Assembly (NCBI GenBank): GCA_003024785.1
Contig: PUQB01000146.1
Location: forward strand, 270,799 to 334,798
Direction: 5' to 3'
Length of the DNA: 64,000 nucleotides
From: Selaginella tamariscina
Lineage: Eukaryota > Streptophyta > Lycopodiopsida > Selaginellales > Selaginellaceae
Below, piece after piece: positions 22,600-34,560 of this stretch. Every line of letters starts with the position of its first letter. Position 1 is the first letter of the stretch. The position numbers and the translations under genes were made by a program. The notes below the pieces were generated by a model, which saw nothing but the letters and a program-made list of their open reading frames with translations, was not told where the DNA came from and made no database searches.

Positions 22600-25140
22600 T
22601 AATCGCTTCATCTATTAAGTGCGAATACAGTTACGACTTTATTCAGAGATTTTTTAATATATATATATATAATATATATATATATATAAATATGAAAATA
22701 GAGAATATTCATATTTAATAATAAAAAATTCTTATATAACATATACATATTTTTACATGTATATATGTTTTTTTTTTCTTTTGGTTTCATATATAACATA
22801 TAACTGCAAACACATACTTTTCTCACAGAAACCACGTAATCCAATGTTCTAAAACGACAATGGTTGCTTTTAAACAACGTAAAGAGCTTTATATAAAGTA
22901 ATCACTTCAAAACAAAATATGAAGAATTTCAAAATTATATACGAACTTTGAAATTTTTTTTAAAATAGTTAAAAAGAACGTTATCAAACTTTGAAGCAAG
23001 TTTTTGAAACAACTGTGATTTAATAATGTAATAGTTTTATTAAACTATGTGAATGTAATATGTAGAATTTAAATACCAATTAGAAAGAAATTAAAATTAT
23101 ACCTGATAAGAACATACTTATATGTAGTATTTAACTATAAATATCAAACTGAGGAATATAACCGTATATATCCATAATTACAAACTGTTAACACAAATAT
23201 ATAGTTGCAGTTCTTCCACATCATGTCTGTCATTATGTGAAAATGCTTATAATATAATACATACATAATGGAGTAAACATTGAGCATATGCAAAACAAAA
23301 TACAGTTCAGTTCAATTTTTTCAATACCTAAGTATATATAGAAGCATATGTGTAAAGAATCTCAGCAGTAAACACATTTATTTAAAAAAAATTCACACAC
23401 ACACACACATATCGTGTAGTCTAGTGTTTATGTGTAGCTCAGTCACATTCACTTACGAGATAAAAGAATAATAGTTTTATATTTTATATACAGAGAGTAA
23501 TCGTAGTTAATATATTTTACCTTTGACATACTAGGAATATTTATAGCTATCTATCTCATGAATAATGGTAGAAGTTATTTTCATAAAATTTCTTATTTAA
23601 CTAAAATTATCTTCAATGTAATTAATTGTTTGTTCAAAAACAGGTTTATTTGCTAATGCAAAAATGTAAAGGAAAATACACGATACAAATTATGCCATTT
23701 TTAATAACCCTAGCTATTTACAAGTTTTGCAATAGCTGTTCAAGTATCAAAAAGTTATTATTTCAAATGGGTTTACGTGCTCATTGTTATGAATGTTTAT
23801 TGGTTTTGGTTTGTTTTAAAAATTGTCCAGTTTAGTTTACATCCTTAACTATTTTAAATAGAGAATTTTTTTTCTGCATATCTTTAATTAAATTCATTAA
23901 TACATATCCATATTGTTGACGACAAAATCTATATAAAATAAAGTTTATATATGATATTATGTAATAAGCACTATTTTATATAGTTAAATTATTCATTCTC
24001 GATTTAATACTATTATTATATTATGTAACACATATATCATATTTTTATGCTATTAATCTTTATCATTCTACAGCTATGTAGACACAGGTCTATCTATCTA
24101 TGTATGTATAATATAAAGAAGGACCGATTGCCCTTTTGAAACCATGCTGTATATCTGTATATAATATATATATATATATATATATGTTCACATCTTTGAA
24201 ATTTATTGATATCAAATATTCTAAAACTTATACAGCTAATATACTATGAATTATAAATGATTACTTTGTATGTGAATGAACTAATGGAAGATAAAATATA
24301 TAAATAGGGAATATAGTTTTTGTGGTTTTTAGATATAGTTTAACGTTGTATAATGATATCAATAATTTTATTTATATTGATTATTCTCTTTTTGTTAGTG
24401 TTATATTGTTATATCTTTCTTATTACCACGTCAGGATATGAAATTACGAAAATATATATAAATTCACAAGACGTTCGTTAATGCTCCACGTCGGGATATG
24501 AACTTTTCTAAACCCAAACTTTCAGAAAGCCGTCACTCGCCAAAGTATATTATTACTTCTTGAAGTTTTAAATTTTATGTTTTCATTTCTATTCTTGTCC
24601 CTTGAGAATTTAAAATTCTTTTTGTTTTTTCAAAATATGACTTAGCATTTTAAGAAGTGAAACGTTATAGTGTGTGAGAGAAAGATACTCTCTCTCTATA
24701 TATATATTTATGTATTAAGAGTGTACTGTTAAGAGTACATTGTTTCAGATTCTATAGTCACTCCTTAAAACTTTTGTATAATAATAATTTACTAGCCACT
24801 TGATAATAAAGTATAAATTAATATAAAATAAATTAATCTATAAAAATAATGCTCTATAGAACAATGTAATATAAAGTATAATTGATGTATAGCTTAAGTC
24901 AACGTACAAGAGAACTGTACGTGTATGTGTCTTATGTGTGTTAAACAGGGTACACGTCTTTTATATATACATTTTCAGTTTAAGTATATAACGATTATAA
25001 CTTAAATGTGTTACATATTTATGAGTATATAATAACATATTTATATTAATCATGATTTGTGATAATCTATATAATATTATTACTAATTATATATAATATA
25101 ATAAATTTATATAATATAATGAATGAATATAATATAATCA
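22600..25140. other. AT-rich gene-free stretch
   Basis: No gene is supported. Short open frames near 23280 and 23626 have no domain or context. TA and CA runs occur at 22655-22690, 23396-23410 and 24164-24185. Confidence 0.5.
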
Positions 25141-25143
25141 CAC

Positions 25144-25213
25144 AACCTCAGGATTGAACCTCTGATCTGGTGGATAATACCACACGATCGGAAAACTGAG
25201 CTATTCCAATAAT
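25144..25213 (-). pseudogene. tRNA-Asn-derived pseudo-tRNA
   Basis: On the minus strand AATAGCTCAGTT, then a GTGTGG anticodon-arm start, and GAGGTTCAATCC of the T arm are in tRNA order. The acceptor and anticodon stems no longer pair and the GTT anticodon is altered. It lies just upstream of the intact gene and may be its tandem relic. Confidence 0.6.
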
Positions 25214-25248
25214 ATTCCAAGTTATACAACATAATTTTCAATACACTC

Positions 25249-25272
25249 CGCTAGAGAAAGGTTTTGAACCTT

Positions 25273-25305
<33 letters not shown>

Positions 25306-25322
25306 AACTGAGCTACTCCAGC
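25249..25322 (-). tRNA. tRNA-Asn (GUU), second copy
   Basis: Complete cloverleaf on the minus strand. Acceptor GCTGGAG/CTCTAGC, D stem GCTC/GAGC, anticodon loop CTGTTAA (GTT), T stem GAAGG/CCTTT with loop TTCAAAA. It differs from the 2.46 kb gene mainly in the last acceptor pair and in the T arm, where pairing is kept with one G-T pair. Likely transcribable, but the T-loop change from C to A is unusual. Confidence 0.87.
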
Positions 25323-25863
25323 AACACATTTATATACCATTAAAGGTCCCAATTAGTAGTATATGTGCCTATTACATAAGAACTGTGGACTATTGGTATA
25401 TATGTTAATATATATATATATATTGAACTCTGTGTGTGTATACAAATATGATGTATGTAAATATGGCACATTTAAATAATTTTTATAACGATGTATACAG
25501 TAGAATATTTATAAATCATATGAATAAGTACGAGGGAGAGAGTGCAGTATTCAAGTTAGTTAATGTAAACATGAAAAACGAAATTACCATGTTTTATGTG
25601 AACGCGTGTGACATGTATGCATAAAAACATTTGAACATTTTAAATTATCTAATTATCTTTAAGCATATTACCTAATCAATTACAAATGTATAGACACGCA
25701 TATATAAAAGTTTTACCTTATACTGATTTCATAGTGGTGCCTCAGCTGAGATTGCATTTGCTGGTACCTGCCCATGCCAGTCCATGAAAAAAAGGGGCAA
25801 TGTGCTTGGTGTTTTACCTGTTCCAGAGCTCTAGATAAGTTGAGCGAGGAATCGCCTCTTATA

Positions 25864-25894
<31 letters not shown>

Positions 25895-26165
25895 TAAGAG
25901 AAGCTTACCGTAGTTATTGTGTTGCCGGTTCTGGGTAGAGTGAAGAAGTGAACGATTGCATACGGTTCAGCGTTATATATATTTGTATTCATAAATATAT
26001 ACGACACCTTGGCACCGAGCTGCCTTGCATGGAAGAGTCCTCTAAACAACACACACACACACACATATATATATAGACATAGATAATGGAAAAGGACATG
26101 AATTGCGTCTCGTAATCACTTCATCTATTAACTTATTATTAACGTATCACATAATACTTATACAA
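25323..26165. repeat. tRNA-linked dispersed repeat, copy 3 (with tRNA head)
   Basis: Follows the intact tRNA-Asn and carries the full block order seen at 21.9 kb. About 140 bases (25727-25867) are specific to this copy and GC-richer. On the minus strand they include an open stretch and a GAACAG followed by GTAAAA, resembling a splice donor. A (GT)n run is at 25866-25895. Confidence 0.65.
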
Positions 26166-26199
26166 AGTAATCACTTCATCTAATGTACAAAGTACTCAT

Positions 26200-27390
26200 G
26201 TAGTAGATTAGCTGTATGTAAAAATAAATTTGAAAGACGTGACATATATATACAGCATGCTTTTTAAAAGGCCAATGGGTTCTTCTTTATATATATAAAG
26301 AGATAGAGACGTAGTTTATATGTAGAATGATAAAGATTAACACCATAAATGTAATCTGATATATGTGTGCATGATAACACTTAATAATATTGAATTAGAA
26401 GTGATATGCTTAACAAATAAAGTGCTTATTGACACTTATTATATAATAAAGATATGCAGTAAATCAAAAATCAAAGTAAAATGTTATAAATAAATTTCTA
26501 CATTTTTATTAAGACTTCAAGACTATTATTGTAAACCGGCTGGATTGGGTAGAAAAAGTTTCAGCTTTTTTTTGGTACAATTTTATAGATTTTGCAGCAT
26601 ATAGAATATATTGTTTGAAGTAGTAGTAGTTTTATTTTAACAAAAACATTATGATTTATAAAATTTAAAGCACTATTTAGAGAGAAGGTTTATTGTACAG
26701 GCAGTGTTAAAACTTGCAAACATGCGAGAGAGATTTATTTGTGAAAATCAGCAACGATAGGAGAACGTACAATCATTTGTCTTTAGATTTTTTGCCACCT
26801 GGAATTGTCAGACCCTGACGCGTGTCCCTTAACTACTTAAGAATTGATTGAAATGTATCTATATTATTTTGTACATGATGAAATTTCATAATAAAAAAGA
26901 GTTGAAAGAAACATAACATACACGCTCGTATCGTATACCGTGTCAAAACTTTCTTTAAAATTTTCTATTCTAAATATTAATCTATCATTCAGATTTAACA
27001 TAGAGTAAAAATTTATAATTCTCATATGAATTTAAACTTTCACTTGTATATTAATTTTTATACAACATAGTCCAACAAAGACGAATATATACACACACCG
27101 TAAGATGTACTACATTATTTACTGTTTTTCTTCCCATTTGAACCTTGTTTTTATGTCACATATATATTACAAACTTATAATGTATGCTTGAAGCAACAAT
27201 TACCACTTACCGTATATTATAAGATGCACGTTTTCAATATATATATGTACATATGTATGTATATGTGCAAATGCATTATGTACATGTGGGGTAAAATGCC
27301 ATACGCATATATAAATATTAAAAAAATATATGGAAATGGTGTTAAAAATATATCAATATAAAGAAAAAACTATTGTTTTATTCACTTAAT
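26200..27390. other. AT-rich intergenic stretch downstream of the lysozyme gene
   Basis: No gene recognised. It contains the 3' flank of the GH25 gene. A polyadenylation signal could not be fixed. Confidence 0.5.
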
Positions 27391-27395
27391 AGGTC

Positions 27396-28286
27396 TTATT
27401 CATAGGTAGCTTCATTTTCAACCTCTGGCAAGTTTGACGAGCTGAGAATACGGCCGTTGAAAACATTCTGGTCTCCTGGGAACTTGCCGTGGTCGGCATA
27501 CTGCCAGAAAGTATACACACGCCACTTGTACGGAAAGCTTGTCGGCTTCGGGCCGTACCGAGCAATCCACAGAGGACATACAGAGCTGAAGTCACCATTC
27601 CTTCCCACGCAGCTGTTGTACCAATCCGTGCTTGTGTATATAACGGGGTACCTCCCCGTTAAACTCTTGTACGTGTTCACAAAGGAACGAATCCACGCAC
27701 CCATTTGTGCTTTACTCTTGTTGTAGCACTTCTGTATTCGGTGGATATACATGTTATATGTAAACTCTCTCTCTCTCTCTCTCTCTCTCTCACGCACGCA
27801 CACACACACACCTGAGAAGCAGTACACGAGCTACAGCTCGGATTGTACTCAATATCCAGGGCACCAGGAAGCGTTTTTCCATCCCGCGACCACCGTCCAC
27901 CATTCCGTACAAAGAACCGAGCTTGAGTTGCACCATCCGAGCCATCGGGTCGAGCAAAGTGATAAGCACCTCTATACACACGTATATGTACGTCAGCGGT
28001 ACGTACACACGCACGCACCAAACGTACCGGATCATTCCCACGTTGTAAGAGCCAGCATACTGCTGGGAGAAAACGGGTTGCGGTACGTAGTTCCTTCGGT
28101 GGCCTTGACGTATGCAAAACGAGCTCCTGCTCTATATGCATTTCTCCAGTTGACATTCCCCTGATTCGAACTCACATCCATTCCCTGAACGGTGTTACTG
28201 CTGGCCAGGCTGACATTATACTCCACGCTTCCACTAGCAATAGAAAGAACACATGTGGTAAGTAATATAATTAGTTGCATACACAT
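27396..28286 (-). CDS. GH25 lysozyme (muramidase), 3 exons, one frameshift
   Basis: A glycoside hydrolase family 25 enzyme, which cleaves the MurNAc-GlcNAc bond of peptidoglycan; a signal peptide (MCMQLIILLTTCVLSIASG) predicts secretion. Exon 1 is 28028-28286, intron 1 27972-28027 (56 bp, GT-AG), exon 2 27812-27971, intron 2 27732-27811 (80 bp, GT-AG), exon 3 27396-27731, ending in TAA. About 250 residues in all. Diagnostic blocks in order: GMDVSSNQGNVNW with the first catalytic Asp, KATEG, GAYHFARP, ALDIEYNP with the Asp-x-Glu catalytic pair, GRYPVIYTSTDWY, PLWIARYG, TFWQYAD and GDQNVFNG. All key acidic residues are kept. After TYRNPF the frame shifts by one base in a TTTT run (28070-28073); the next residues, SQQYAGSYNVGMIR, are in another frame. 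This is either an assembly indel or a recent disabling mutation. Introns rule out bacterial contamination. Confidence 0.87.
27768..27811 (-). repeat. (GT)n(GA)n microsatellite at a splice donor
   Basis: On the gene strand, intron 2 of the lysozyme opens with CAG followed by GTGTGTGTG, then a GCGT stretch, then a long GA run. The 5' splice site is the first GT of the microsatellite. The dead copy at 37.4 kb has the same array at the same place, longer. Confidence 0.85.
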
Positions 28287-28661
28287 CTTGAGCAATATAT
28301 ATATATGTATATAATCTACGTAAGTGTTCTTGAAATGGGAAATGTGTACATGTTATATATATACAGAGGTAATTGTTGCTTCAAGCATTGGGTTGAAAGA
28401 GAATGCTTTGTTGCTCAATTTACGGTGGTTTCGAACATGCTTTTTTCTTTGCTAATTTGACTTTCATGCTAAACAATAAACTAATTAAAATTAAATGATC
28501 TTAATGTAGATTAAGGTTGTGTAAACCATGTATAAAAGATAATATGAAAATATTATATGCTTCCGTAACACTCACGAGTCCATGTGGATGCATTTTAACA
28601 CAAGGTACTCGTGGGGAAAACACATCACACAGTCTATTTTGTAAAAAAAATAATATTTATT

Positions 28662-28681
28662 CTGGATATAATTATATCCAG
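28662..28681. repeat. perfect 20-bp palindrome
   Basis: CTGGATATAATTATATCCAG is its own reverse complement. It lies about 375 bases upstream of the lysozyme ATG, inside the block also found upstream of the dead copy near 37.0 kb. Confidence 0.9.
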
Positions 28682-29189
28682 ACCATAACTTTGAAAAATA
28701 TTTATTAAATTAATATATACATAAATAATGTAAATAGTGTGAAGGAATATACTTATTATTTTAATTTTATCACACCAAAAAATATTTATCAATGGTGTAA
28801 AAAAAAACTCTCTGAACAAATGTATATTATTAGAAGTTTTTATTTATAGTTAAAAGTTAGATTAGTCACAAACGAACTATTTGGTTATGTCAACATACAT
28901 AGCAGTTTTTAAAAAGAGAGATTAACAGGAATGTAATATACTAATTTTTATATATCTATACTATGCTACGTAGGAATGTTTCCTATGTATACGTTTACCA
29001 TGTTAGGAAAGTATAGATATACTTTACAAACGTTGGATGTTAATTGATTTACATCACTATAATAACATAAGAACTGCATAAATGTGTTTATATATATATA
29101 TATATATACACACTCTGTATACACACATAGCATATAAACATAATGTAGAGTATGCATTATCTGTTTTATTATGATATTGTTATGATTTG

Positions 29190-29262
29190 TGTGGAGTACC
29201 TCACTTGGTCAGAGCTTATGGCTGTTAACCACAAGGCTCAAGGTTAAGCCTTCCCTTTAGTG
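29190..29262 (+). pseudogene. tRNA-Asn pseudogene
   Basis: Keeps ATGGCTGTTAACCACAAGG (anticodon arm with GTT) and recognisable D and T arms (GGTTAAGCC for GGTTCAAAC). The acceptor stem no longer pairs. Opposite orientation to the intact copies. Confidence 0.72.
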
Positions 29263-29730
29263 AGTTATACTGTTGAATATAAAAATATATAGATTGTTAT
29301 AATAACATTTAAATGTGTTATATAGTATTTATATATATGTACATACACACACCAGGATATTATTTAACTAAACATGGTATACATATTATCTTAAACAGCA
29401 TGAAATACTTTAATTACATTTTCAATATTGCACACAGTAGTTAATCTTTTTGAACATAACAAATAAAATGTGATGAGGAATGTATAATATATGTGAGGAT
29501 GTACATGTGCCAAAAGATACTTATTTTACTTTATATTATTACAGAAGAAATTTCATGATAAACTATAATATGCAATTGTTTTTATTTAATGTTCACACTG
29601 GGTTAGTAAGCCGATCGGACAGTTCCTGGCGGATCAATTTATTTAATATTCACTGGGGGCGTAACATAAGAACTTGTATGATAAAAAATTTGAGATGAAC
29701 AAGGTCAAGGTTTTAATATTCTAACTTGCA

Positions 29731-29798
<68 letters not shown>
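29731..29798. repeat. (CT)n(CA)n compound microsatellite
   Basis: About 17 CT units followed by about 15 CA units. Similar CT-to-CA compounds occur at 38488-38537 and 4911-4945. Confidence 0.95.
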
Positions 29799-29805
<7 letters not shown>

Positions 29806-30095
29806 GTTTACACCTTGCTACCTACTTCATATAAGATGTTGCACAAGTACATGTGCATGTATGTGTTTCACACATACACAGTACTACATGTACCGATGTT
29901 AATTGATTTACATCACTATAATAACATAAGAAATGTTGTAGCCAAACTTAGGAAAACGTTATATATATAATCTGAACAGATTGCCATTCTATCACATGTG
30001 CTGTAAGTTTTCAAGCCTGCTATTTTTGACTGACACTTGTAAATCTTATCTAACAAGGACTTGTGGATATATACACTTCAGTATTGCATAGTACA

Positions 30096-30383
30096 ATGAA
30101 GGCCTACAAGTCATTGCTCTGTCTCTTCATGGTGGTTGCATCTGCTCAAGGTATGTGTACACACAATAGAAGTATTAGAAAATTCTAGTGCGTGCGTGCG
30201 TGCGTGCGTGTGTGATAAGTACATATTTATGTACAGCGTGCACATGCCAAATTCCACTCTCATTTGTTGTTGAACAATCGTACTATCAAGCAACAATACA
30301 AAGGGGAAAGATGTGCCCTTGTCAGGAATACAAAGCGTGGTATTGAGAAGAACTATTTGCCTCTTAAAGGCTCTCCACAATTC
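30096..30383 (+). pseudogene. Pin2-like copy 5, decayed
   Basis: The only Pin2 copy on the plus strand. Exon 1 (30096-30150) is open, with signal peptide MKAYKSLLCLFMVVAS plus AQ, four codons shorter than the others, and a good GTATG donor. The second exon (about 30237-30383) has lost the TKEC segment and much of the core; the remaining CCAAATTCCACTCTCATTTG and AAGATGTGCCCTTGTCAG pieces lie in different frames. The upstream block ACACTTCAGTATTGCATAG is kept. Confidence 0.85.
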
Positions 30384-30389
30384 TATAAC

Positions 30390-33300
30390 TGCGTGTGCAT
30401 GTGTGTCTCTCTTCACAAGTCACACAATCAAAATAACTAGCTGAAAGGTTATTCATACGAAATATAATTTAGAATAAACATATTAATGATTAGAATTAAA
30501 AAAGAAAAGAGTTTACAGTTTTGTTTAAGGTTCCTTATTGTTACAGCTCCAAGTTAGAATATTAAAATATTATAATAATAAAGAGCTAATACAAATCTTA
30601 ACATCTTTTGCATGGTAATGTAAATGGTAACCATTTAGCAACTTTGAATTTTATATATATATATATAATGTCTTTTAACGGATAAATACCAATTCAACTT
30701 TAAAGATTAATTACATATGCTATAAATCTCAAACATCATAAATAACATTTCCTATTTAAATGGTTTCAAATTGATATGAATCAAAATATTTAAGATTCAG
30801 TAATATGTGTGATTTCTATCTTGTAGGTATTGGCTTTTTTTATTTGAATAATAATAGTATTTCATGATACAGTATGTTTATAATTAATTTCTGGATTCAC
30901 AATATAAAATAATAATCTCAGCATATATTTATTATACGTAAACATATTAATAATTATTTATAACTATGAATTATATATTTAAGTGAAATTAGTATATACA
31001 TATTTAAAGTGTTAAATATATTAATTACATTATTTGTGAAGATGTACTTATGATAAATGATAGCTATTTCTTATTAAAGAAGAAATTCCATAAGTATTCT
31101 CTAAGATTATAGGTGTGGATACAGTAATCTATGTACTGTATATATGTACATGTTTACATGTTCCATTATATATATCATTTGTAACGTCCAGCCTGTGTGT
31201 TATTATCTAAGACATATATTGAAATGAATACTTTTTTAAACATGCACACACCTTAGTTATTACATTTAAGTTGTTGTAATTAACTTTAGATGAAGATGGT
31301 GTGTGTGGAGCATAATGTTATATATTTATATATAGTAACATCACATTCTGCGACGTTGTTAATTTTACTTTCATTGTACATATTAGATAAAGTTGATTTG
31401 GCATAATGTAATAAATATTATTATTTATATGATTCAATTTTTTTGCTGAAAATAAAATTTTTAAGTTTTGAAAATCTAAGTTTAAAGTTATTTAATAATT
31501 TAATGACAAGAATATTGTACACCAAAATAGAATTTAATATGCATGTGCATGGGCATGTGTGTGAGGAAAAAAAAGATTTTTAAGTTTTCACCGTGATATA
31601 ATTTATTTATTTAAATATACCATTTAAAATTTAATTACTAATTTTAATTCAAACCTATTATTGTTTACCATGGGCAAACAAGAATAAATAATTATTTTTT
31701 TAAAATTTTAAGTTATTTTTAGCTTGTTATAGTACAATTTGATCATAAATCATTAATATATAGATGTATCTTAAATTATAATTATGTAAGGTTTAAATAT
31801 TAATATATTACATGATAAAATATACACTAACTAGATCTTACAAGTGAATATACACAATTGTAACAACAATTATGAAAAGTTTTTCATTAGGATAAGTGGA
31901 ATATGAAGAAAACCCTTTACCTTGTTTACATTAGAACATCATCTAAGTTTTAAATAATAGTTTCATTTGTACAATGGAATAGAAGAAAACTTTTGAATAT
32001 ATTAATTTATTTAATTTTTTAGTTTTTAAATATCAATTGTTTAATTCATGTAATGAAACACCTGAAAGTTATTTGAGAGATTCATTTGTATCTATAAATA
32101 TATACATGTATATAATATATAGTTCATATGTACTTGCATATATATAATGCTGTTTAGTGCATTTTGGTATGATATAATCAAACTTTATCTACCTCTAATA
32201 TAATTATATGTGTTGTTGGTTAAATTACACTGAAATGCAATTATAAAAAGTATATATTTATAATGGACTATTTTAAAATATTAAACTTGATATGTTTCAC
32301 ACATAATCCAATGGATATCTTAAGGATATTCCTTAATTAGTAACTTTATGCAACTGTATGTTTAAATAAGATATCTTGTGGTATAGTATGTTTTAAAAAT
32401 ATATTTGAATTAGATGCTTTAATTTTTTTAAACTATAATGGGTTTAATATTAAATATTAATTTAAACACTTAAAAAAATAATTTCTTTCGTACAATATCT
32501 CAACCATTCAATATCAAATAAATCTTGACTGTATAAAATGCCTAGGGTGTACTAATATATTTTAAAGATATAATTCAAATTTTGTATTTGCCATAAATTT
32601 TGTTTAAAATTTATTAATTATAAAGAAAACATATTAAGGGTCCTTTAATCATATGCATTTAATTTGTATACATGATTGGTATATATAAATTTCTTAATTA
32701 CATGTTTTTTCTTGATTTTTAATATTTGCCAATTAATTAAGTTTTAATTCATTACCACTAATACAAATAACAAAATCGTCTTCGTATTAATAATATTTAT
32801 GTCTTAGGTATCTTAATTAAATGAGTTATAATTTTTTTTGTCTTAAATTTTATTTAAAATATGGTAATTAAAAATTTTAATTCATAATTTTATTTGAATT
32901 TTATAAAATAGATTAGAGATGCACCACCCATGACATTCGAAACAATAAGTTATTGGACAAATAAATAAGACCTATATTATAGTATTTATTCCAATGGTTT
33001 TTTTTTATTTTTTGTATTCTTTAAGATAATTAACGATCGTTAATAAACAGAATTTAATTTACATTCAAGCGTATAATGTTTCATTTTCCGAATGTACATG
33101 CAAGGAATGTACATTCAGACAATTGTGTTTAAATTATTATAAACTCTATATATTACAATTATTATTATAGTCATAAAAAAAAAATTAATTTCACTTTTTT
33201 TTTCCACACCGTAGACCTTTCCCTTAACAGCCATGCGGCTGACTCAGTGCACAAAATGGTCGTGTAGTCACTAACAAAATTTAAAATATATTAAAAAGCT
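30390..33300. other. AT-rich gene-free stretch
   Basis: Almost 3 kb of low-complexity AT sequence. No gene, tRNA or element recognised. Confidence 0.6.
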
Positions 33301-34393
33301 TTAAAAATAATTTACTTCATTATAAGTATAATGCAGTAAGAGTTATATTAAATGCAATATTTAATATAAAATTACATGCTTTCTTTTATGGATATCATGG
33401 TTTTCATCATAGATATACTAGTAATTACAAATAGAAATATATATTCGTTTATATACAATTTCTTACATTTTTTTTATATACAATTTCCTATAAACACTTA
33501 CATATACATATTGTTTTGGTACATATATACCCGCATATATATACCAAATATGTTTGTGTGCGTGTGTGCGTATGAAATGTATTTGTATATATTTCATTAC
33601 TTATACCTTGTACAGTTGCAATATTACCAGGAATGCATAAAATCAATCCACAAAACTGATGATCTCTTCACAACTTGAGCCTCAAATATACGGCTAGTTT
33701 GCAGAATACGGCCCCCCTTTATTCCCAGTATTATTTAAGAGGGATTTAGGACATTGTGTGGTATGACATGAGAAAAATTTAATGAGAAAAATTTAAAAAA
33801 AAATCAAATCCTTATTGGTTAATGCATTTCTGAATTAATATATTTTTTATTTAAATGCATTATGAATAGGTTTTTAGTGTATGTTATAGGTAAGAATGCG
33901 TGTGTGCGTATGAAATGTATTTGTATATATTTCATTACTTATACCTTGTACAATTGCAATATTACCAGGAATGCATAAAATCAATCCACAAAACTGATGA
34001 TCTCTTCACAACTTGAGCCTCAAATATACATATACACACACGGCATAATGCCCCCAGCCATGCTTATGTGTGTGTGATATGTGTATGTATGCATGTGTTG
34101 TGTTTTTTGTGCCACATTCTTCCGATCGCTTCTGTTATACGTCTGTAATGTAAGTGCGCTTTACGTGCATGCATGCATGCATGTGTGTGTGTGTATGAGC
34201 GCTGAGGACATCCTGTTCTTACCTACAAATATAAATATATGCAAAGCCACGTATTTAATTCACACACACGTCTGTTTCAATACATAAACAAATAGCAATC
34301 AGATGTTACCTACATACAAACACATTAAATGTATATAGACACGCGCGTACAGAAAAAATACAACATAAATCTCTCTCTCTCTCTCTCTATTTA

Positions 34394-34439
<46 letters not shown>

Positions 34440-34560
34440 ATATATATATATATATATTAATGTATTATAACTTATGATGCATGGGAGCTCAGGTGAGTGG
34501 ATAACTTTGTCATGTGGAACGCGGCTGTGAGGAGGCCGGTATCGTGATTGTCTACAAATG
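33300..34560 (+). repeat. segmental repeat arm A (inverted partner at 40.07-40.63 kb)
   Basis: Blocks shared in reverse order with 40.07-40.63 kb include the AT-rich phrase around 33330-33375 (TGCAGTAAGAGTTATATTAA), the GCAATATTACCAGGAATGCA block, ATCCTGTTCTTACCTA, and CCGGTATCGTGATT near 34540. Within the arm the GCAATATTACC block is itself duplicated (33559-33690 and 33899-34030), separated by about 208 bases. In the forward frame the block reads QYYQECIKSIHKTDDLF; the partner also reads QYYQECIK. No gene was identified. Confidence 0.8.
34371..34456. repeat. (CT)n(TA)n microsatellite
   Basis: Two CT tracts separated by a TATTTATCTAT interruption run into a TA tract. Confidence 0.93.

Larger units (their letters stand above)
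28290..30090. other. intergenic between lysozyme and Pin2 relic
   Basis: No gene. It contains a 20-bp perfect palindrome (28662-28681), a pseudo-tRNA (29190-29262), a 37-bp direct repeat (near 29033 and 29893, GTTAATTGATTTACATCACT) and a long CT/CA microsatellite (29731-29798). A TA-rich run lies just before the lysozyme ATG and could serve as a TATA region. Confidence 0.5.

Noticed and set aside
23626..23835. 69-codon cysteine-containing frame as a small secreted peptide
   Set aside because: No signal peptide of good quality, no splice or promoter context, AT-driven composition and no relation to the Pin2 pattern.
24420..24540. Possible tRNA or small RNA with repeated CACGTC(A/G)GGATATGAA
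   Set aside because: The motif occurs only twice, and no cloverleaf or stable fold could be drawn.
27751..28164. 137-codon plus-strand frame over the lysozyme
   Set aside because: Antisense shadow crossing introns and a microsatellite.
27396..28286. Bacterial contamination as explanation of the lysozyme
   Set aside because: The gene has two GT-AG introns, AT-rich plant-like flanks and a decayed inverted copy within the same contig.
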